Shown here: piece after piece, positions 10,987 through 25,900 of the stretch
Layout of the letters: the number at the start of each line of letters is the position of its first letter
Numbering within the stretch: the stretch's first letter is position 1
Source: Sclerodactyla briareus
Taxonomy: Eukaryota > Echinodermata > Holothuroidea > Dendrochirotida > Sclerodactylidae
DNA: 64,000 nt
Direction: 5' to 3'
Assembly: GCA_026419785.1 (NCBI GenBank)
Contig: JAODTK010003143.1
Coordinates: 124,001 to 188,000 of the forward strand
The notes under the pieces: model-generated
What the model saw: only the letters and a program-made list of their open reading frames with translations
Database searches by the model: none
What the model was told of the DNA's origin: nothing
Made by a program: the position numbers and the translations under genes

Positions 10987-13900
10987 GTACTATTTATTGC
11001 ACAGTTTATCACACAAAAGCAAACAATCACGGCTTGGCGTTGTCTGCCAACAGAAACTGGTATCATGTCCGGAGAGTAAATAGGACACAGGGAGTAGACT
11101 TGGCCCGGGTATGGACATTTTTCGACATAGCGAAGGCCTGAATCGGGAGACTGTTATTGACCGCCGGTGCTGTCAGTCCCGTAGTAAAGAGGCTAGTTAT
11201 TGTTCCCAGAGCATGTTCCTGGGGTTCCATGTTCCCCAAGTTCCTGTTCCCGAGGTTCAATTTTCCGAGGTTTGATGTTCCTGGGGCTTGCTGTTCCCCC
11301 TTTTTTTTTTTTTTTCCTTTAATTGAATTTCCTAATTGATTCGGCTCAATGATCCCCGTTTCTTAACTTCGGAAACATAGAACCCGGGAACATCGGTTAT
11401 ACCCTGTCTATAAAAACGTGGTTCTTTTTCAGCCCCCGTATAGTCCGAGACCGACCAAGAAGTTTACCTGTACCTGCTCCTCATACTGTTTTCCCCTAGC
11501 GTTGTTGAGTTACAACTCTCCCCTAGCCGTACGCCTTGTTGACAATGAAGGGGGTGGGGGTGAAAAAATTGAAGACATAAGGGCACTCGATTCCATGGTT
11601 CTATTAATTTGTTTGTGAATCCCTCTCATCCATTGTTCAGTTTAGATCTGGGCAGTACGACAATCCAGGTCACTGTCAAATCTGGGGGCTCAAGCTTCTG
11701 CAGATTCCAGACACGTTCTGCTAGGGTAAAAAATAGGCTCTTGTTACCAATTATCTTGTCCTCAACATATGCGTCCTATACAAAAAGCTAATAGTGGACC
11801 CTCTTGTTCCCTTCCATACATGTCAGCGGTGAAATGCTCAGCAGAACTGGTAATGACTTCTCATACTCTTCAGGAGTCAATGAAGGTTATTAATATGCAG
11901 ACCTATAACATCATGTGTTCAGATGCTTCTATGAATTTTCAGTGTTGTTTTACCCTATATGGATTGTTTGAGTTGAAATGAGTTTTGTCACTATTTACTG
12001 TATAACGTTGCTATGTGCTCTCTCATTGGCTCAGCATAATTGGCCACAGCAATCAGTACTCACATATCCAGGTAGCTGCATGTGCGAGTTTCATATATAT
12101 ATTTAGATCTATTGTGCATGGACCTGTGTAGTCATTGATGTTGTTGATTGGGCCCTCACACTCGTATATCAGAAGAGTCTACAAGAACTTTTGATCAACC
12201 ACAGATATGGAGGTTCACGTCATTAGTGTAGCACAGGGGAAAAAGAAGCTTTTGAGCTAAATGGAAGGCACGGTGCTGAACAACGTCAAAGTGTCTTGGA
12301 CGAGGACACGGTTAATGGCCCTATGATTAAACACCTCGATTGGTGACTTTCTCGTTTCAGCCAGCTAGTCATGGATGGTATCCCGTACTTTGTCGCCTTA
12401 TGTGAATGATGTTTCAATTATTTTTAAATTCCGTGATGAAGTCTGAGGAAGTTATGTGGGCAATTTGGTATTTGGTGTGCATTGATGACGGCTTGTGAAC
12501 ACAATAAACTCGAAACTTGGTAGGGGGTTCTCATAGGAATTACATTCACCCCATCATTCACTATTAACCTATAGGAAGGCAGAGAGTTGACCACTAAAAG
12601 CCATTTGAGCATTATGTCAGAATACTTTGTCTGATCAAGTTGAATCTTGTGTATAATGAAAGCTTTCTTGTGGGAGGTATAAGAATGCTCTTGTTTGCGT
12701 GACAGTAGATGGGACTTCTTTTTGAAAATGAAGAAATTGTGGAAAATATATATCTGGACAAATTTTCCCTTGTGACATGAGGACCCCACCAGAATGGAAC
12801 AAGCTCATAATGGTTCCCCATTTATATGCAAACCTTGTTGTTTGGGGACCAGTCACATGAAAGTATGGGGAACCTCTAATTTTTGGTGTGGATCAGGAAA
12901 ATTTCTGGTCAAATTGGCTTGTGAACTTGACCCCACTTTGATAATTCAGATGCATACTTAGTCATGGGTACCTCTGATACTGTAATTAAGTAATAACCCC
13001 AAGTTGGTTTTTGGATCAGGTCAGTCAAAAGTCAAAGCCTAAAACCTGAGAACACGAGTTCTTGGCGAGCAAGTTGAAACTGGTGTTAGGCATTCTATGG
13101 TAGACCTGCACAAGCAGCTGCTTTCTTGTAGGTGTTCGTGGCAATGAATTGGTAAAAATGCCATTTTAATGATGGAATTTTATGTTTTGGGTATTTTTGT
13201 TTTGTAAACACAGAAACCATACTGGATGGATGAGGCTTTTCCCTGTCCGCTGTATGGTCCCTATTATTAGTACTGCAAGTGTCATTGATCCAAGTTCCAT
13301 TCAGCCTTCATTTCATTTCCTCCCGCTCCAGTCACAAGCGACCCATACTGTAGTAATCTGTTCTATTGACTGATATAAAAACTACAATTGCATTTTTTTG
13401 TGTGAATGAAAGTATTAGGTCGAAATTTGTAATTCTGTGGAATAGACTCTGTGGCGACGAATATATTGTTACGCCGGCCGGCTTCTTTTCAATTCTACTT
13501 TTTTTATTAATTGATTCTATTTTTCTCCCAAATAGAAATATTTGAGCACTGTTATTCTGACTGAAGTTCTTCTCGTAAGGAGGTTCTAAAACGATGTTTC
13601 ATTTTTACCATCTCATTGATGCTTATTTTCTCAAATAATACTAAGGGCTGAACGAGCTTTATATTGCAATCATTGGTTATTAAATAAGAGGTAACCCTGG
13701 ATGTTTTCCCACTAGTTTTTACATGTCGTCCATAATCTATATAGTCCTCCTCATCATCTAACAGAGCTAATGCAACACACCACACTAATCTACCTACCAT
13801 CTTCTATTCCACTTTCAGAAAGATTACATGGACGTCGTTTTGTGAGCGATTCATACACAAGCTTCCGGATTTCAACGACCTGAAGAGCATAGCAACATAT

Positions 13901-16900
13901 GGCTTTAGGGTGGAGGGGAGTCTAGAGTGTACATCACATTCAACTGGTTCTCAGCCCAGCTATTGTGATTGCCATTCTTCTATCTATCCTTCTATCATCT
14001 ATCCAGCCGTAACTTTGGTTTTGGGGCTACCAAAATGTTGGTGCTTCGATAATCTCGACAGACTTTCGTCACAATGTTTATTGAACTGATGGGGGTATCG
14101 TTTTGATGATTGATTTATTTATTTAGTTATTGATTACAGTACTTATACAGCGCCTTTCCAAAAGATCAAAGCGCTGTACAAAAATAACGGATATTTTACA
14201 AAAAACATAAAGACTGTGTATAAAAACATAAAAGAGACACGATGAAAACATGTTAATGATTTACTCAGACGGAAAAAGATGATTTTTCAGAAGTTTCTTG
14301 AAACATTGCACATTGTGCTTCACGAATCCGAGAGCAGAGCATTCACAATTCGTAACCAATCACCGAGAATGATTTGTCACCGATAACAAGTCTAGTGACT
14401 GGGATGGCAAGAACGAGTATCGGTCGCTATTGGATCTGGAGACCCGGTCGGCCCCGTTTTTGTCAGTGGTGATTGCTCCCAGTAACTGGGCGAAGAGATT
14501 ATCATATACACCTTAAAAACCTTACTAAATCTTAAAAGTGATGCGTTTGTTCAATTGGGCAGCCAGTGCAACCGCGGAGAAGTGGGGCTGCTGAGGTAGT
14601 TTCTATCACCTGATATATGAGACGCGCAGCGCGATTCTGCAGAGTTTGCAAACAGCGTAAATCATGCGGACGAGGAAATGCCTGCCAGTAGTGAGTTTGC
14701 AGTAACTCAAGTCTGGAGAGTATCAGGATCTACCCTGCATACACAAGTAGAACGGTCAATAAGCGCTGCCCCATGTATAAATTACGTAAGTGATAAATGA
14801 TATTTCTGCACCCGTATCGCCTGGTTTTCTTGTGAGGGTATTATCAAAAACCACACCTAATTTCTTGCGTTTTGCAGAGATGATTGCAGACCCTCCAATG
14901 TCAAGTCCCATAGAGGTATGTTGGTTCGTTTGCCTAGGTCATGAATCAACAAGAGCTCTGTTTTCGTGTCATTCATCTTCAACTATTGTCTCTCAACCAT
15001 GATCGCACTTCACGAATACAATCTGTAAGCCGCAATTTAGCTGCGCAGGGTCAGCCTCACAATTTAGTATCCAAACTTGTATAAGCTTATATCATAGCAT
15101 ACATATGATAGTCAACAAACACGAAAACGCCGTATGATGTTTTTTTACAGGCTTAATATAGGCAGTGAGAAATGTGGGCCGCAATCGACCCTGGGGCACC
15201 CATTATGCAAATCAAAATGTTCAAGTATTCACCAGAACATGTACACTATTCGACGATTGCTTAGATAACTCTCCACCCAAGAAATAGCGAGTCTCTAATA
15301 CGAAATCAGTACCATTCGACGATAAAACAAAACTTTCTATGATCAATAGTAGCAAATGCTGATGCGGATCAAGGAGGACGAGAACAACTGCCCTCCCACG
15401 ATCTAGCTCACAAGGTGTCCTTTTGACTTGAGAAGAGCCGTTTCAGAGCTGTTATATCTCTTATATGCGGACTGATATTCCAAAAGCCCTTGACCATTTG
15501 ATGAATCCTTGAAGGTGGACACGGCTGGTTACTCTAATATCTTACCCAGAGTGGGAAGAGTAGAAAAACCATGCTTTAATCATTCCAAACAGAAGGGTCA
15601 GACTCGATTTTTCTTCGGGAGGTGTGAGACTGCTTGACGGAGTACTGATGGAAACGCCCATGCCTATAACAATTGTAATGATGGAGTTATATTGGAAGTA
15701 GAGGGCATACAGCGTTTGAGTTCCAGGTAGGAATGATCAAGGGTCTTGTTTTGCTAGGAAGGGTAAGCAGAACCCTCCTTACCTCTTCCTGTGCAAAGCA
15801 CTTCAAATTTGAGGAGTGAGAGTTAACACATTCGTCCCACCCAGGCGCAGTCGGTGCCATGTCAACCGAAGTAGCACCATCATAGACATCCACCATCTGG
15901 GTGCTGATTAGTATGATTGTGAGACTTCTGATCAAGCTCACGCCTGCTGCCTGCAACTTCTCAGTGACGAACTGAGCAAACCTGTTTTACTTAGGCATCA
16001 ACGGTTAGTCCCTGCAAGCTGAAATTTCCTAGGAGAAACATTTAAAATATTAAGAACATTGTACATTGTACATCCGTTGACACACCTGAAGGCAGGTCAA
16101 TGGATCATTAAACTGGCATAATGGGCCATTATGTTGGAAACTGCAAAACGCTACCTCTACAAATTCCGGTGCACAGGCGGATGTTCCTCATATCGACGGT
16201 CTAATAGCTGTACCTTTGAGGGTGTTCAGGAATTGTCGATCCAAGGTCCCACAATGGTACTTGAAATGCTCTCTCCCCAACGTTCAATCATTTTCTTCAA
16301 GTTACTTTTTATGGTCCTTGGTAAAGGCCATTGGGGTTTTTCTGACGAATTTGGGCCTTATTGCCCATTATATGAAATACTGCCAACTCTTGTATCTCTG
16401 ACCAATTCTGCCTGCACAGTGCTGCGGTCGGTCATAATGCTGGCCTGATGCCGTAACTTCAGGGTGCCCAGGGAATTTAGGACCCATGGCCATTGTGGGC
16501 CCTGGGGCCCATCATGTGAATTACGCAAACTGCTTCTCGGTCATTATGATGGCTCACAGCCGTACCTTCGGGGTGGTTTTTTGGGTCCAAAGCCCCCACG
16601 CGGGCCCAAAGGGCCATTTTATGAAATTTCACACAATAATTACTGAAAATGCATCTCCTCTCTCCTCCCACACGATTCCTTTGATGTTCTTCTGTTACAT
16701 GTATGTCCTTGGTAGGAGGGCCATCGGGGGTTTTTGGGATGGTTGGGCTCATCCCCACTTGGGCCCTAGGGCCCATTAGAGAAATACCCGCACAATCTTG
16801 TAATCCTACATTTTGTTGCAACACTGCTGATGTTCAGTCATGATGGTGGTCCCCTAATAGCCATATCTTTAGGGTGGCCCAGGGAATTAGGTCCCAAGGC

Positions 16901-19900
16901 CCAGTGTGGCCCTGGGCACAACATGTGGAATTTAGTAGCCTTCATTAATACAATCTGTGCACAGACTCATGTTTGTAAAAATGTCGTATATATAAAACTA
17001 TAATTGAAACCTAACTTGTGTTTTTCTCCACTCAGAGATGGCCTTGAAAAGAAGTTAACTTTTGGGGCTCAGAGTCCTTTGCCCAAAAAGCCGATTTGTC
17101 ATGGCCTTCGGCCTGCCGGGCCTCCGGTCACCTCTACTGCACCCCATTGCCATGTGCATCTCCCCACTGTATTCTCCAACCTAGGCTATTGTCCACCACG
17201 CCAACGTCAATGGTTATGATAGGCTAATAGCTTGAACATACTCAACACCGAAACTCATTGCTAAATTTGAAGCTAAACTGCAGGTACTTTCCTCATGTAA
17301 CTGCTGATTTTTGTCTCATATTATCAGTATGTTCTCGGTCCCATACACAATAACAAACTACTGTTAAGTAGCATCAGTGTGTAACCCATTTCACTCATAA
17401 TTCCTATCTCTGCCCATAGGCTTCTTCGGATCTTACTTGCTGATTCAACTTTCCAATGACATTCAGGAAGCCTTTCAAGGCCTGTCTAGTAGTCCTGGTT
17501 ATTTTGATCTTGAATAACTCACCTACTCTTTCAAGAAGTGGTTCAAGATACCAATGCAGGGGTGTAACCTGTTTCCAGGTTCCCTCCATGTTACGTCCAT
17601 CCAACAGACAATCAGTGAATCTCCAGGATCCGACCACTTTCTCAGAACTTGGAGAAGCAAAAGATTTCATTCCCCATTGACTGTTACAGCCGACTGCCAA
17701 GAGTTATTGTGAAACCATCCCGACAGATACTTACAGGTCCACTGCACATGCGCAATTGGAGCAGAACCAGAAAGGCAGCCACAATGAAATATTGGGCATG
17801 TTTTCGTATGATTTCAGCTATAGCTGCTTGATCACATTAATGGAACAAAATTTGGGTGGTAGTAGATCAATCATAATTTAAGGCACTAATCACCGTCATA
17901 ATGAGTAATTTGCCTTATTCCAATAGATTGTGTAGTTATTCAACGCTCTTAAGCAGTTACGGGCCATGGGACCAGCTACGGGGGAGCTAGTAATGAATGA
18001 TGTTTTTGACTTATTGGCTAGGTAGATGCAGAAATGGCAGAAGTGTTCAGTGAACATGACTAGATTGTAGCGCATAGAACTCTAGCTGTGAGCAGTTCAA
18101 CGCATGCTGTGTAGTTTCGATTAAGGCACTCTAGACCGGGTATCACACGACATGGGTGGGAATTCTCTCTCAAGTTGTTAAAAACTACATCTTCAACTCG
18201 ATATGTATAGTTAGCTAGGCAATTGCTTCATTCTAATAGTAGAAACCACTGATTGCACAAGCAGTCGAGACACTTTGAAACAGATTCACCATGGCCTTTG
18301 TTCTCTCTCAATTGGTATTCTTTGATGATTTGAAACCGAATAAGTACAATGTTTATTGACTCTAAGACCGCTGTGGCCCATGAGATCAGGTCAAAGGTTT
18401 TCAAAGGGTCGAAAATAGGCAAATTGTTTGAAACTGCCTTCTTGACTTCATGATCTCACACATATGACACATACTTTTGAATTTTTCTTGTTCATTTGTG
18501 CGTTGAGCTAACAGCACCATTGTGCCTCTTGTTTCATGTGACATTACAAACATGATGTTTCTCTTCTACAGGCCTTGCAAGCATTAGTCATGTCGCCCAC
18601 CTCACCATACCCCCCAATACGCCGTGCAGTGTGGCTTTCATGTGAGTTTTTCAATTCCTTGGCGATGTCCGAGTCAGTTATGCAGTCATGTCGTGTGTGT
18701 GTGGACGCCATCTTGTAAACATGATACTTATCAGGTCTGAGTAAGATCAGGCTCATACTTGGTCATGGTGCGTTTCCCCATGGATGAGTACCGAACCCTA
18801 TTGTTCAGGGGGTGAATTTGGTCAAAATCGGAAAAATTTTGTGAAAGTCAATATTTTATGCTTGTAAACTCGTAACTCAACGCCCACCTGGATGGATGAA
18901 GCTCATCAGGTATGTGTGTTCCCCATGATGAGTCCATGAACCCTATTGTTTTGGGGTCAGATCAGAGGTCCACCAAGGTAACGTCCTGAGAACCTTGTAG
19001 ACACAATAGTCCCATAATTGTTGGGTCTGATCAGGTTGAACATTTGGTGGTGTAGCTTTCTTATGAGGAGTCATGAACTCTACTGTTTTTGGTTTAGGTC
19101 GGGTTGAATGTGGTCAGGAATTGAAAAATTATTGAAAAGTCATATCTGGCCAATATTTGCGTGTAAACACGATAACATCAACTCCACTTGGATTGGTGAG
19201 CTCATACTGGTATGTGTGTTCCCCATGATGATTTCATGAACCCTCTGTTTTCGGGGTCAGTCAGAGGTCATCTGAGGTCCAAGTTCGGAAACCTTTGAAA
19301 TTTAGTATGTATAGGAACCCTATTGGCTGGGTTGGTAAAAATGGGTTTGGTCAGACGTTATATTGCTTAAATTTTTATATCATATGAAGCTGACATTCTC
19401 TCAATTTGTCCTTGTTTCTGGCTATAGGTTGTCATAAGAATCAGGATCACTACCTTATGGCTTTTGGCTTTTTTTTTTTTTATGGCGGCGTGGTTATAGA
19501 ATCGTCTCCCATACTCATGCTGCATGCTGATTGCACTCGTGCCTGGATAAAAGCACATGCACACATACGGGACCTTCTCACATTCATGTTGCTCTACTCT
19601 GAATTGTCCTCTTGCAGCATGCATGCATGTAATTTCAGAGTTAAAATAATAAACACAAACTGGATTTGTCTGATACAATGTTATTCCACACAGATACAAT
19701 TGCTTGTTGGTTCAGTGTAGCCGCACAGGGCCACTTTTTCCTTCAAATAGTTTTCATGCATTCGCCTGCAAGGTCCATTTATGGAATCCGGTGTGTGTGC
19801 TGAATCTGGCAGGAGATGTATAGCTTGTGGATTCCCTAGTATATGCACTTGTCGCACTGAGTTTGAGCGCCTGATCTGCTGGGCCTAATGTCTGGAACAG

Positions 19901-22900
19901 GGCAAGGTTCCGCCTTTCCTTGTGTTTGGTCCTGCTGTCAGTGGAAACCGTCCAGGGCGACTCTTCTCCTTGCCACTGTTATCAGTGGCATTGGTGGCAG
20001 TGTGAGTGTGAGCGGTGGATGGTTGGGCTGGCATGCAAAGTCCTGTCGCTGGGTAGTGGCATTCAGTGGTCACCTATCTAGCCAAGGTCAAGCTCTGTGT
20101 ATTCACTCTGAATTGGTCCCAGCTTTCTATAAATGTGAGTGATGGCATGCTAGCACACTGTATACATGTAGGGCTGAGACAAAGGTTTGATTATGCTTTC
20201 CTCAATTTCTTCATATGTTATTGGTTCACTGCTGGCAGTACCCGTGTCGCATACAGGGTGCACAGGAAGTGTGGATATGGTGGGTCAGTTACCCTGATTC
20301 TGTGCATCTCTGTGCATCATTGAGCATATGGCGTGGGATGGCTTCATAGCTCTGGATCGCACCTCTTCCCATTTATTTTATTTAAAAATTTTTTAAAAAA
20401 TTACCTTAGGAAGCTAGTGGGATGGGCACAGGCCTAGGAATGATGGCTGCTCGGAGGAGACCAGGAACTGGACGCGGTGGGGTGAGGCTCCCTGGCATTT
20501 GTCCCCATGAGTGAGTTAGTGAGTTGGGGAGTTCATGAGTGAGTATACCATATTGTATCCCTGTTTGATCATACCAAGACTAAAATGTGTCCTACTGCCT
20601 CTTTGCGTGGTGTTCCACATTCTCCAAACCATCTCGTGCCTTCGTGAAACGTGCCAGGGCACTTCTAGTTATTTAACTGGATGAACAAGGCTACCACATA
20701 CAAACAACTTTGTTAAGATATCATTCTCAACCTGTTTTTCCCTATTGTTTTCCAATATTGGATCCCACACTCTACCACCAATTCTACCGTAATCAAACAT
20801 TCTGGCTAACTTTCTAAAGTCCACTCAGCAGTGGCACTATAGCCCTTGGAAAAGGCAACCACCTTGATTCATGTAAATATCAGGTGCCTGATAACCCTGC
20901 TAGGGTTGGGGGTGTCGGGTCCATTAGTTGGTACCACCCCAGGGTCACGACCTAGTCCGGTTTTGTCGAGCTTGTATGAAGAGAGTTAGATTAAGATCAA
21001 GATCAGGTTATAGTCTTGGTACAAGGCATGCCTCCTTCACACGACTGCGACTTATTCCCCTGGTCATTGTACCTGCTGAATACCTTGTCCTGCCCCCCCC
21101 AGGAGGCACGTTCGCTCACAACATACTAACACACCTGGCAGCCAACGCAGCTTGCGCTACTTCTGTTCTCGCATGTCACCCATTTTTACACGAGGGTAGC
21201 GGTGGAACATTCAAGGAGAAATGCCTTGTCCTAACAGCACTGCAGAAAATCCTCCGGCTTTCAATGGGATTTGAACTCACAATCCATATGTTAAGTCTGA
21301 AGCTCTAACAGACGAGCTAATCATCCGCCTCATCCTGAGAGTAACCAATGTAGGCAGAAAGGTGAGTCCACACATTGAACTACTTGATCAACTAGTTTTG
21401 ACCCTGCGACAGGTGTTCCAAAGTAGTTCACAACTGCATTATCGAAGCTGTGGATGATGCCGCTTGTTTTCCAACAAGTGTTGTTATGAAGTTACCTTCT
21501 TCCAGAATAGTTTTTGCCGTGTTCAAGTAGGTTGACTGTTTTACTTTACTTCCATTCTCAGGGGCAGTTTCCACTGATGGGAAGCTGACGGGCCCAGTCA
21601 AGCCTGTGCTGAACCAAGGACTCGATACTGTACGGAACATAACCAACCCTCAATTATGGTTGGTAATGTACTGGCTTTAATACTTGACTCTAGTGTGTGT
21701 GTGTGCTTCAAACTGTCTGCCAACATGAAAAAAGAAATGGTCACAACTACATGACCTGAAGGGGAACCCACATGTTTCTGGGACTCCTTGGACACTCCTC
21801 CTCACTGAAGATCCAGGTCAATGTGATTAGCCTTGAGCATATCCTTTGCACGGGCCACCCAGCGAATATCGCATGAATCCTTCCCAGTCTCTCCCACTGG
21901 TGATTTGTTCAAATGTCCCCTGATCTGTGACTTGTCTGCCCCTCTACATGCTCTTGAACGTTACCATCATTAATGCACAACATATCCGGATGATTCCATT
22001 AAACGCCCCTCCCTACTAAACGGGGGAGCCCCCACTTTTTTCTCGTCAGTGACTCATTTTTGGACCAAGCCCTGGCCTTTGCCAAGGATCCTACATAGCT
22101 GGAAACGTTTTTCCAAATGAAAATGTAGAGCAGACTGATACCGTGTCCCAAACATCGAGAGATAAAAAATAAACTGTGTAACGCGGTTTGCACAAAGTTT
22201 GAAATGCGCACAATGACCGCAAGAGTGCTGATTACCGACTGTAAATTCTGTCCAACCTGCAAGCATTGTATGTATAGTATAACACTGCTGTGTTTGTTAC
22301 ACGACACGCACACTTCTATCACCTCCTGCACTAGTGCTTACACTACGTTTCAAACATTTTTGTTTTTTTTTATTTTTTTTTTTTTTTGTTTTTTTTTTTT
22401 TTTTTTTTGTTTTTTTTTTTGGGGGGGGGGGGGGTTTTTTTTTTTTTTTTTGCAATACTCAGCATATTTAGTTAGGCCCGTAAGGTTCCAACAACCAGTC
22501 AGTTGCTAAATTCACGTTTTTTATGACTAGTGATAAAATCGCCCCAATGTTACATGGCATAATTTTGACAGTTTGCAAAAGGTAACTTTTGACTTTCCAA
22601 TCGTATGCTTGCTGAAATTTCAACCAATAAATATCTAGTTATCATCTTTAAAAATAGTTTCAAAAAAGTTTTGATCAATTTTTCCATAGGGCGTCTGAAA
22701 CCCATACGTAGACTTCGGGTGTGTGATTTCCCGGTTGTGCCCCCCTCACGCGATCGCCTTGTATCCTGTACCAAGAGAATTTTTCGTCGAATTAGATTTC
22801 GTATTAGGATTATTAGCCAATCACAGATCACAAATCGAACAGGCGAGTCCAATTCCAGTCTCGGCCACGATTACCGTCAGAGTGGTTAAATTTCCCGCAG

Positions 22901-25900
22901 CATTATTCTAGAGTTGTGATTTCGTACGAAGCTTTTTGGGAACTACTTGTTATGGCTAACACAGAACCAGATGTTGTTACTAAATTCAAGTGCATACGCA
23001 GTTTTTCCAGCATACAAATATTTGGACACCATATATCGGTGAGTCACTGTCCACAAAATGGTGAATAACAACGTACTGGACAACCATGCAGTTTGCTATA
23101 CCACAAAAGGAAAAGATCGTCGGCATTTACGGGGTAAATTTTTTGGGGTATTTTAATTAAGACAATGAGAGATTACGCAAAAGTCCACCTATAAGAGAGT
23201 CTCGCGCTATTGCTGGGTGGCTGAATTCCTGCACACATCATTTCTGGACCAAAGGCACTCATCCAACGTCTCAAAACAGATTTCATAACGTAGGAATTTT
23301 ATCTTGAAAATTACCTCTATAAACGCCCCCCCCCCCCTTTTTCGAAAATGAACCCCCCGGGCTTTAATGGAATAATATTGTAGTAACACATATGTCATGA
23401 GTCCGCCAGTATAGCATGAGTGCATCCAGCATGTTGAATATTCAGATCACCGTCTGACCAATTAGAAACACTACTAGTTCATGAAAGATTCTAATCGGTT
23501 AAGTACGCTCTCAACTTCAGTAAATGATAATATGACTTGTGTTGGGAGTATTGGGATTGGCTGATCGATGGTCCGAATCAACGAGGCCTACCGTGAGCAA
23601 GACACTGACATCATAAGGTCGCACAATAAGTGAAGATCCAATCAAACAATATGTGGTCCTCTTCCAGGATATTCAAAGTTTTGGTTTATCCTGTTTTTTA
23701 GCTTCAACCCAGCTACGCTGGTTGAGCTATTGGCATCTGCATGTCACTCTATCTATCCTAATCTATCTATCTATCTATCTCCCTTCTATCTATCTATCTA
23801 ATCTATCTATCTATCTTATCTCTCTCTCTATCTTCTATCTATCTATCTATCTATCTCACTATCTATCTATCCATCCATCCAGCCTCATCATCCATCCATC
23901 CATCATCATCCATCCATCCCTCCATTCCATCATCCATCCTCCATCCAGTGTGTCATAATGCCTTTTTGGCCCCCAAACATTCATTCTGAGATGCTGTTAT
24001 CAATTTACATGTATGGTCCGTGGGTAGAGTGCCTTAGAATTTGTTCAGGAATTTGGGGCTCAAGGCCCAGTTTGGGCCTAAGGGCCCTTATATGAAATAC
24101 CACAAAATCTTGTATCTCCTCCCAATAGTTGCGCCATGCTGATGTTCAGTCATAATAATGGTCTAATAGCCATACCTTCAGGGTGCCCAGGAATTTAGGA
24201 CTCGAGGCCTGGTGTGGGCCCAAGGGCCCATCATGTGGAATTACGCAAAGTGCTTCTCCTCTACAAAGTTTGGTGCACTGTGCTGACATTCGGTCATAAT
24301 GATGTTCCCCACAGTCGTACTTCCGGGATGTTCAGGATTTTTTCATCCAAGGGTTCCCGATGGCTCATTCTATTAATTCACACATGTAATCACACATTAG
24401 TACTTGAAATGCATCTCTTCCCACAAGTTCCAATTGATTTTCTTTAAGTTACATATAATACTCCTTGGTTAGTAGTCCATCAGGGTGTTTGTGAATCCTG
24501 GCTTATGGCCCAATGTGGGCCCTAAGGCCCATTTTAAATCACGCAAAATGCTTCTACAAATTTGGATGCCTATTGTCAGTGTTGATGTTCGGTCATAATG
24601 ACGGTCTAATCGCCCGTTACCTTCGAGGCTCCCAGAAATTTTGGACCTGAGACCCAGTGTTGGGCCCGAGGGCCCATCATGTTCGATCACGTAAATGCTT
24701 ACCCTCCTACATATTTTGTGGCACAGTGCTGATTGTTCGATGATGGAATTGCCATACCTACAGGCTTTCAAGAATTTATTTTGGGTCCAAGGTTTCACTA
24801 ATTGGGTCCTACAGCCTATCTACCCGATCCAGTGTGTCAACAAGTGCCTTTTGGCGCCCTAAACAGTCTTCTGTAAGATTTACGCAAACTTGGACCAATG
24901 TTAATTGACCTTGGACATGCTTGATTTTGTGAAGGTCATGGTCAAAGGTCGTTAAAGCGGTAGTATAGGCCATTATGAGTATAATTTCCAAATGTAATCT
25001 CCACACAATACATTAGATTTTCTTGAAACTTCCTCAATGTTCCTCTTCAGCATGGTTTTGCAGATTTTGGATGCAACATCATATAGTGTCATTAGAAATA
25101 AACAGTAACATTTGATGAAAATAAGCAAAACAGTCATTCTTCGATGGATGTTGATCAAACTTGGATCGAATGTTCATTGACCTTTGGGACATCTTTGACC
25201 ATGTGAATGTCAAGGTCATGGGTCATTAAAGTGACACAATAGGCCACCGTGTGAAATTGCCTTTTTCTCTCTCAATTGATCATTCTTTGATGGAGGTTGA
25301 CCAAACTGAGTAGCAATGTTCATTGACTGCTATTGACATCTGTGGCATATGAAGATCAATGTCAAAGTTTGTTACAGGGGCACAATAGGCCATTGTTTGG
25401 AACTGCCTTCTGGGTCTCATGATCTTGAGCATTTAACACATTCGTCTTGGTACATTTGTGCGGTTTGAGCTACAGCAACAGTGGTGCTCTAGTTTATTAT
25501 TTTTTATGCTCAAATGGTTCACATTTGATTTATTGGTGGACTACACAGTAGATTTTCTTGAAACTGTGTCATAATGTTCTCTCTTCAGCTGGTTTGCAGA
25601 TTTTGGATGCAACATCATATAGTGTCATTAGAAATAAACAGTAACATTTGATGAAAATAAGCAAAACAGTCATTCTTCGATGGATGTTGATCAAACTTGG
25701 ACCGAATGTTTCATTGACCTTTGGGACATCTTTGACCATGTGAATGTCAAGGTCATGGGTCATTAAAGTGACACAATAGGCCACCGTGTGAAATGCCTTT
25801 TTCTTTCTCAATGATCATTCTTTGATGGAGGTTGACCAAACTGAGTAGCAATGTTCATTGACTGCTATTGACATCTGTGGCATATGAAGATCAATGTCAA

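Noticed and set aside
12424..12856. Overlapping - strand open frames of 69-121 codons
   Set aside because: They lie in a degenerate family A repeat and have no protein resemblance.
20928..21308. 126-codon open frame on the + strand
   Set aside because: Its 3' half overlaps a tRNA-derived SINE on the other strand; composition is repeat-like.
21258..21328. Functional tRNA gene on the - strand
   Set aside because: D stem and B box are good but the anticodon arm is imperfect, and SINE body sequence follows; called a SINE head.
22605..22911. Arg-rich open frame on the + strand
   Set aside because: No conserved motif; two overlapping frames are equally open, which argues for chance.
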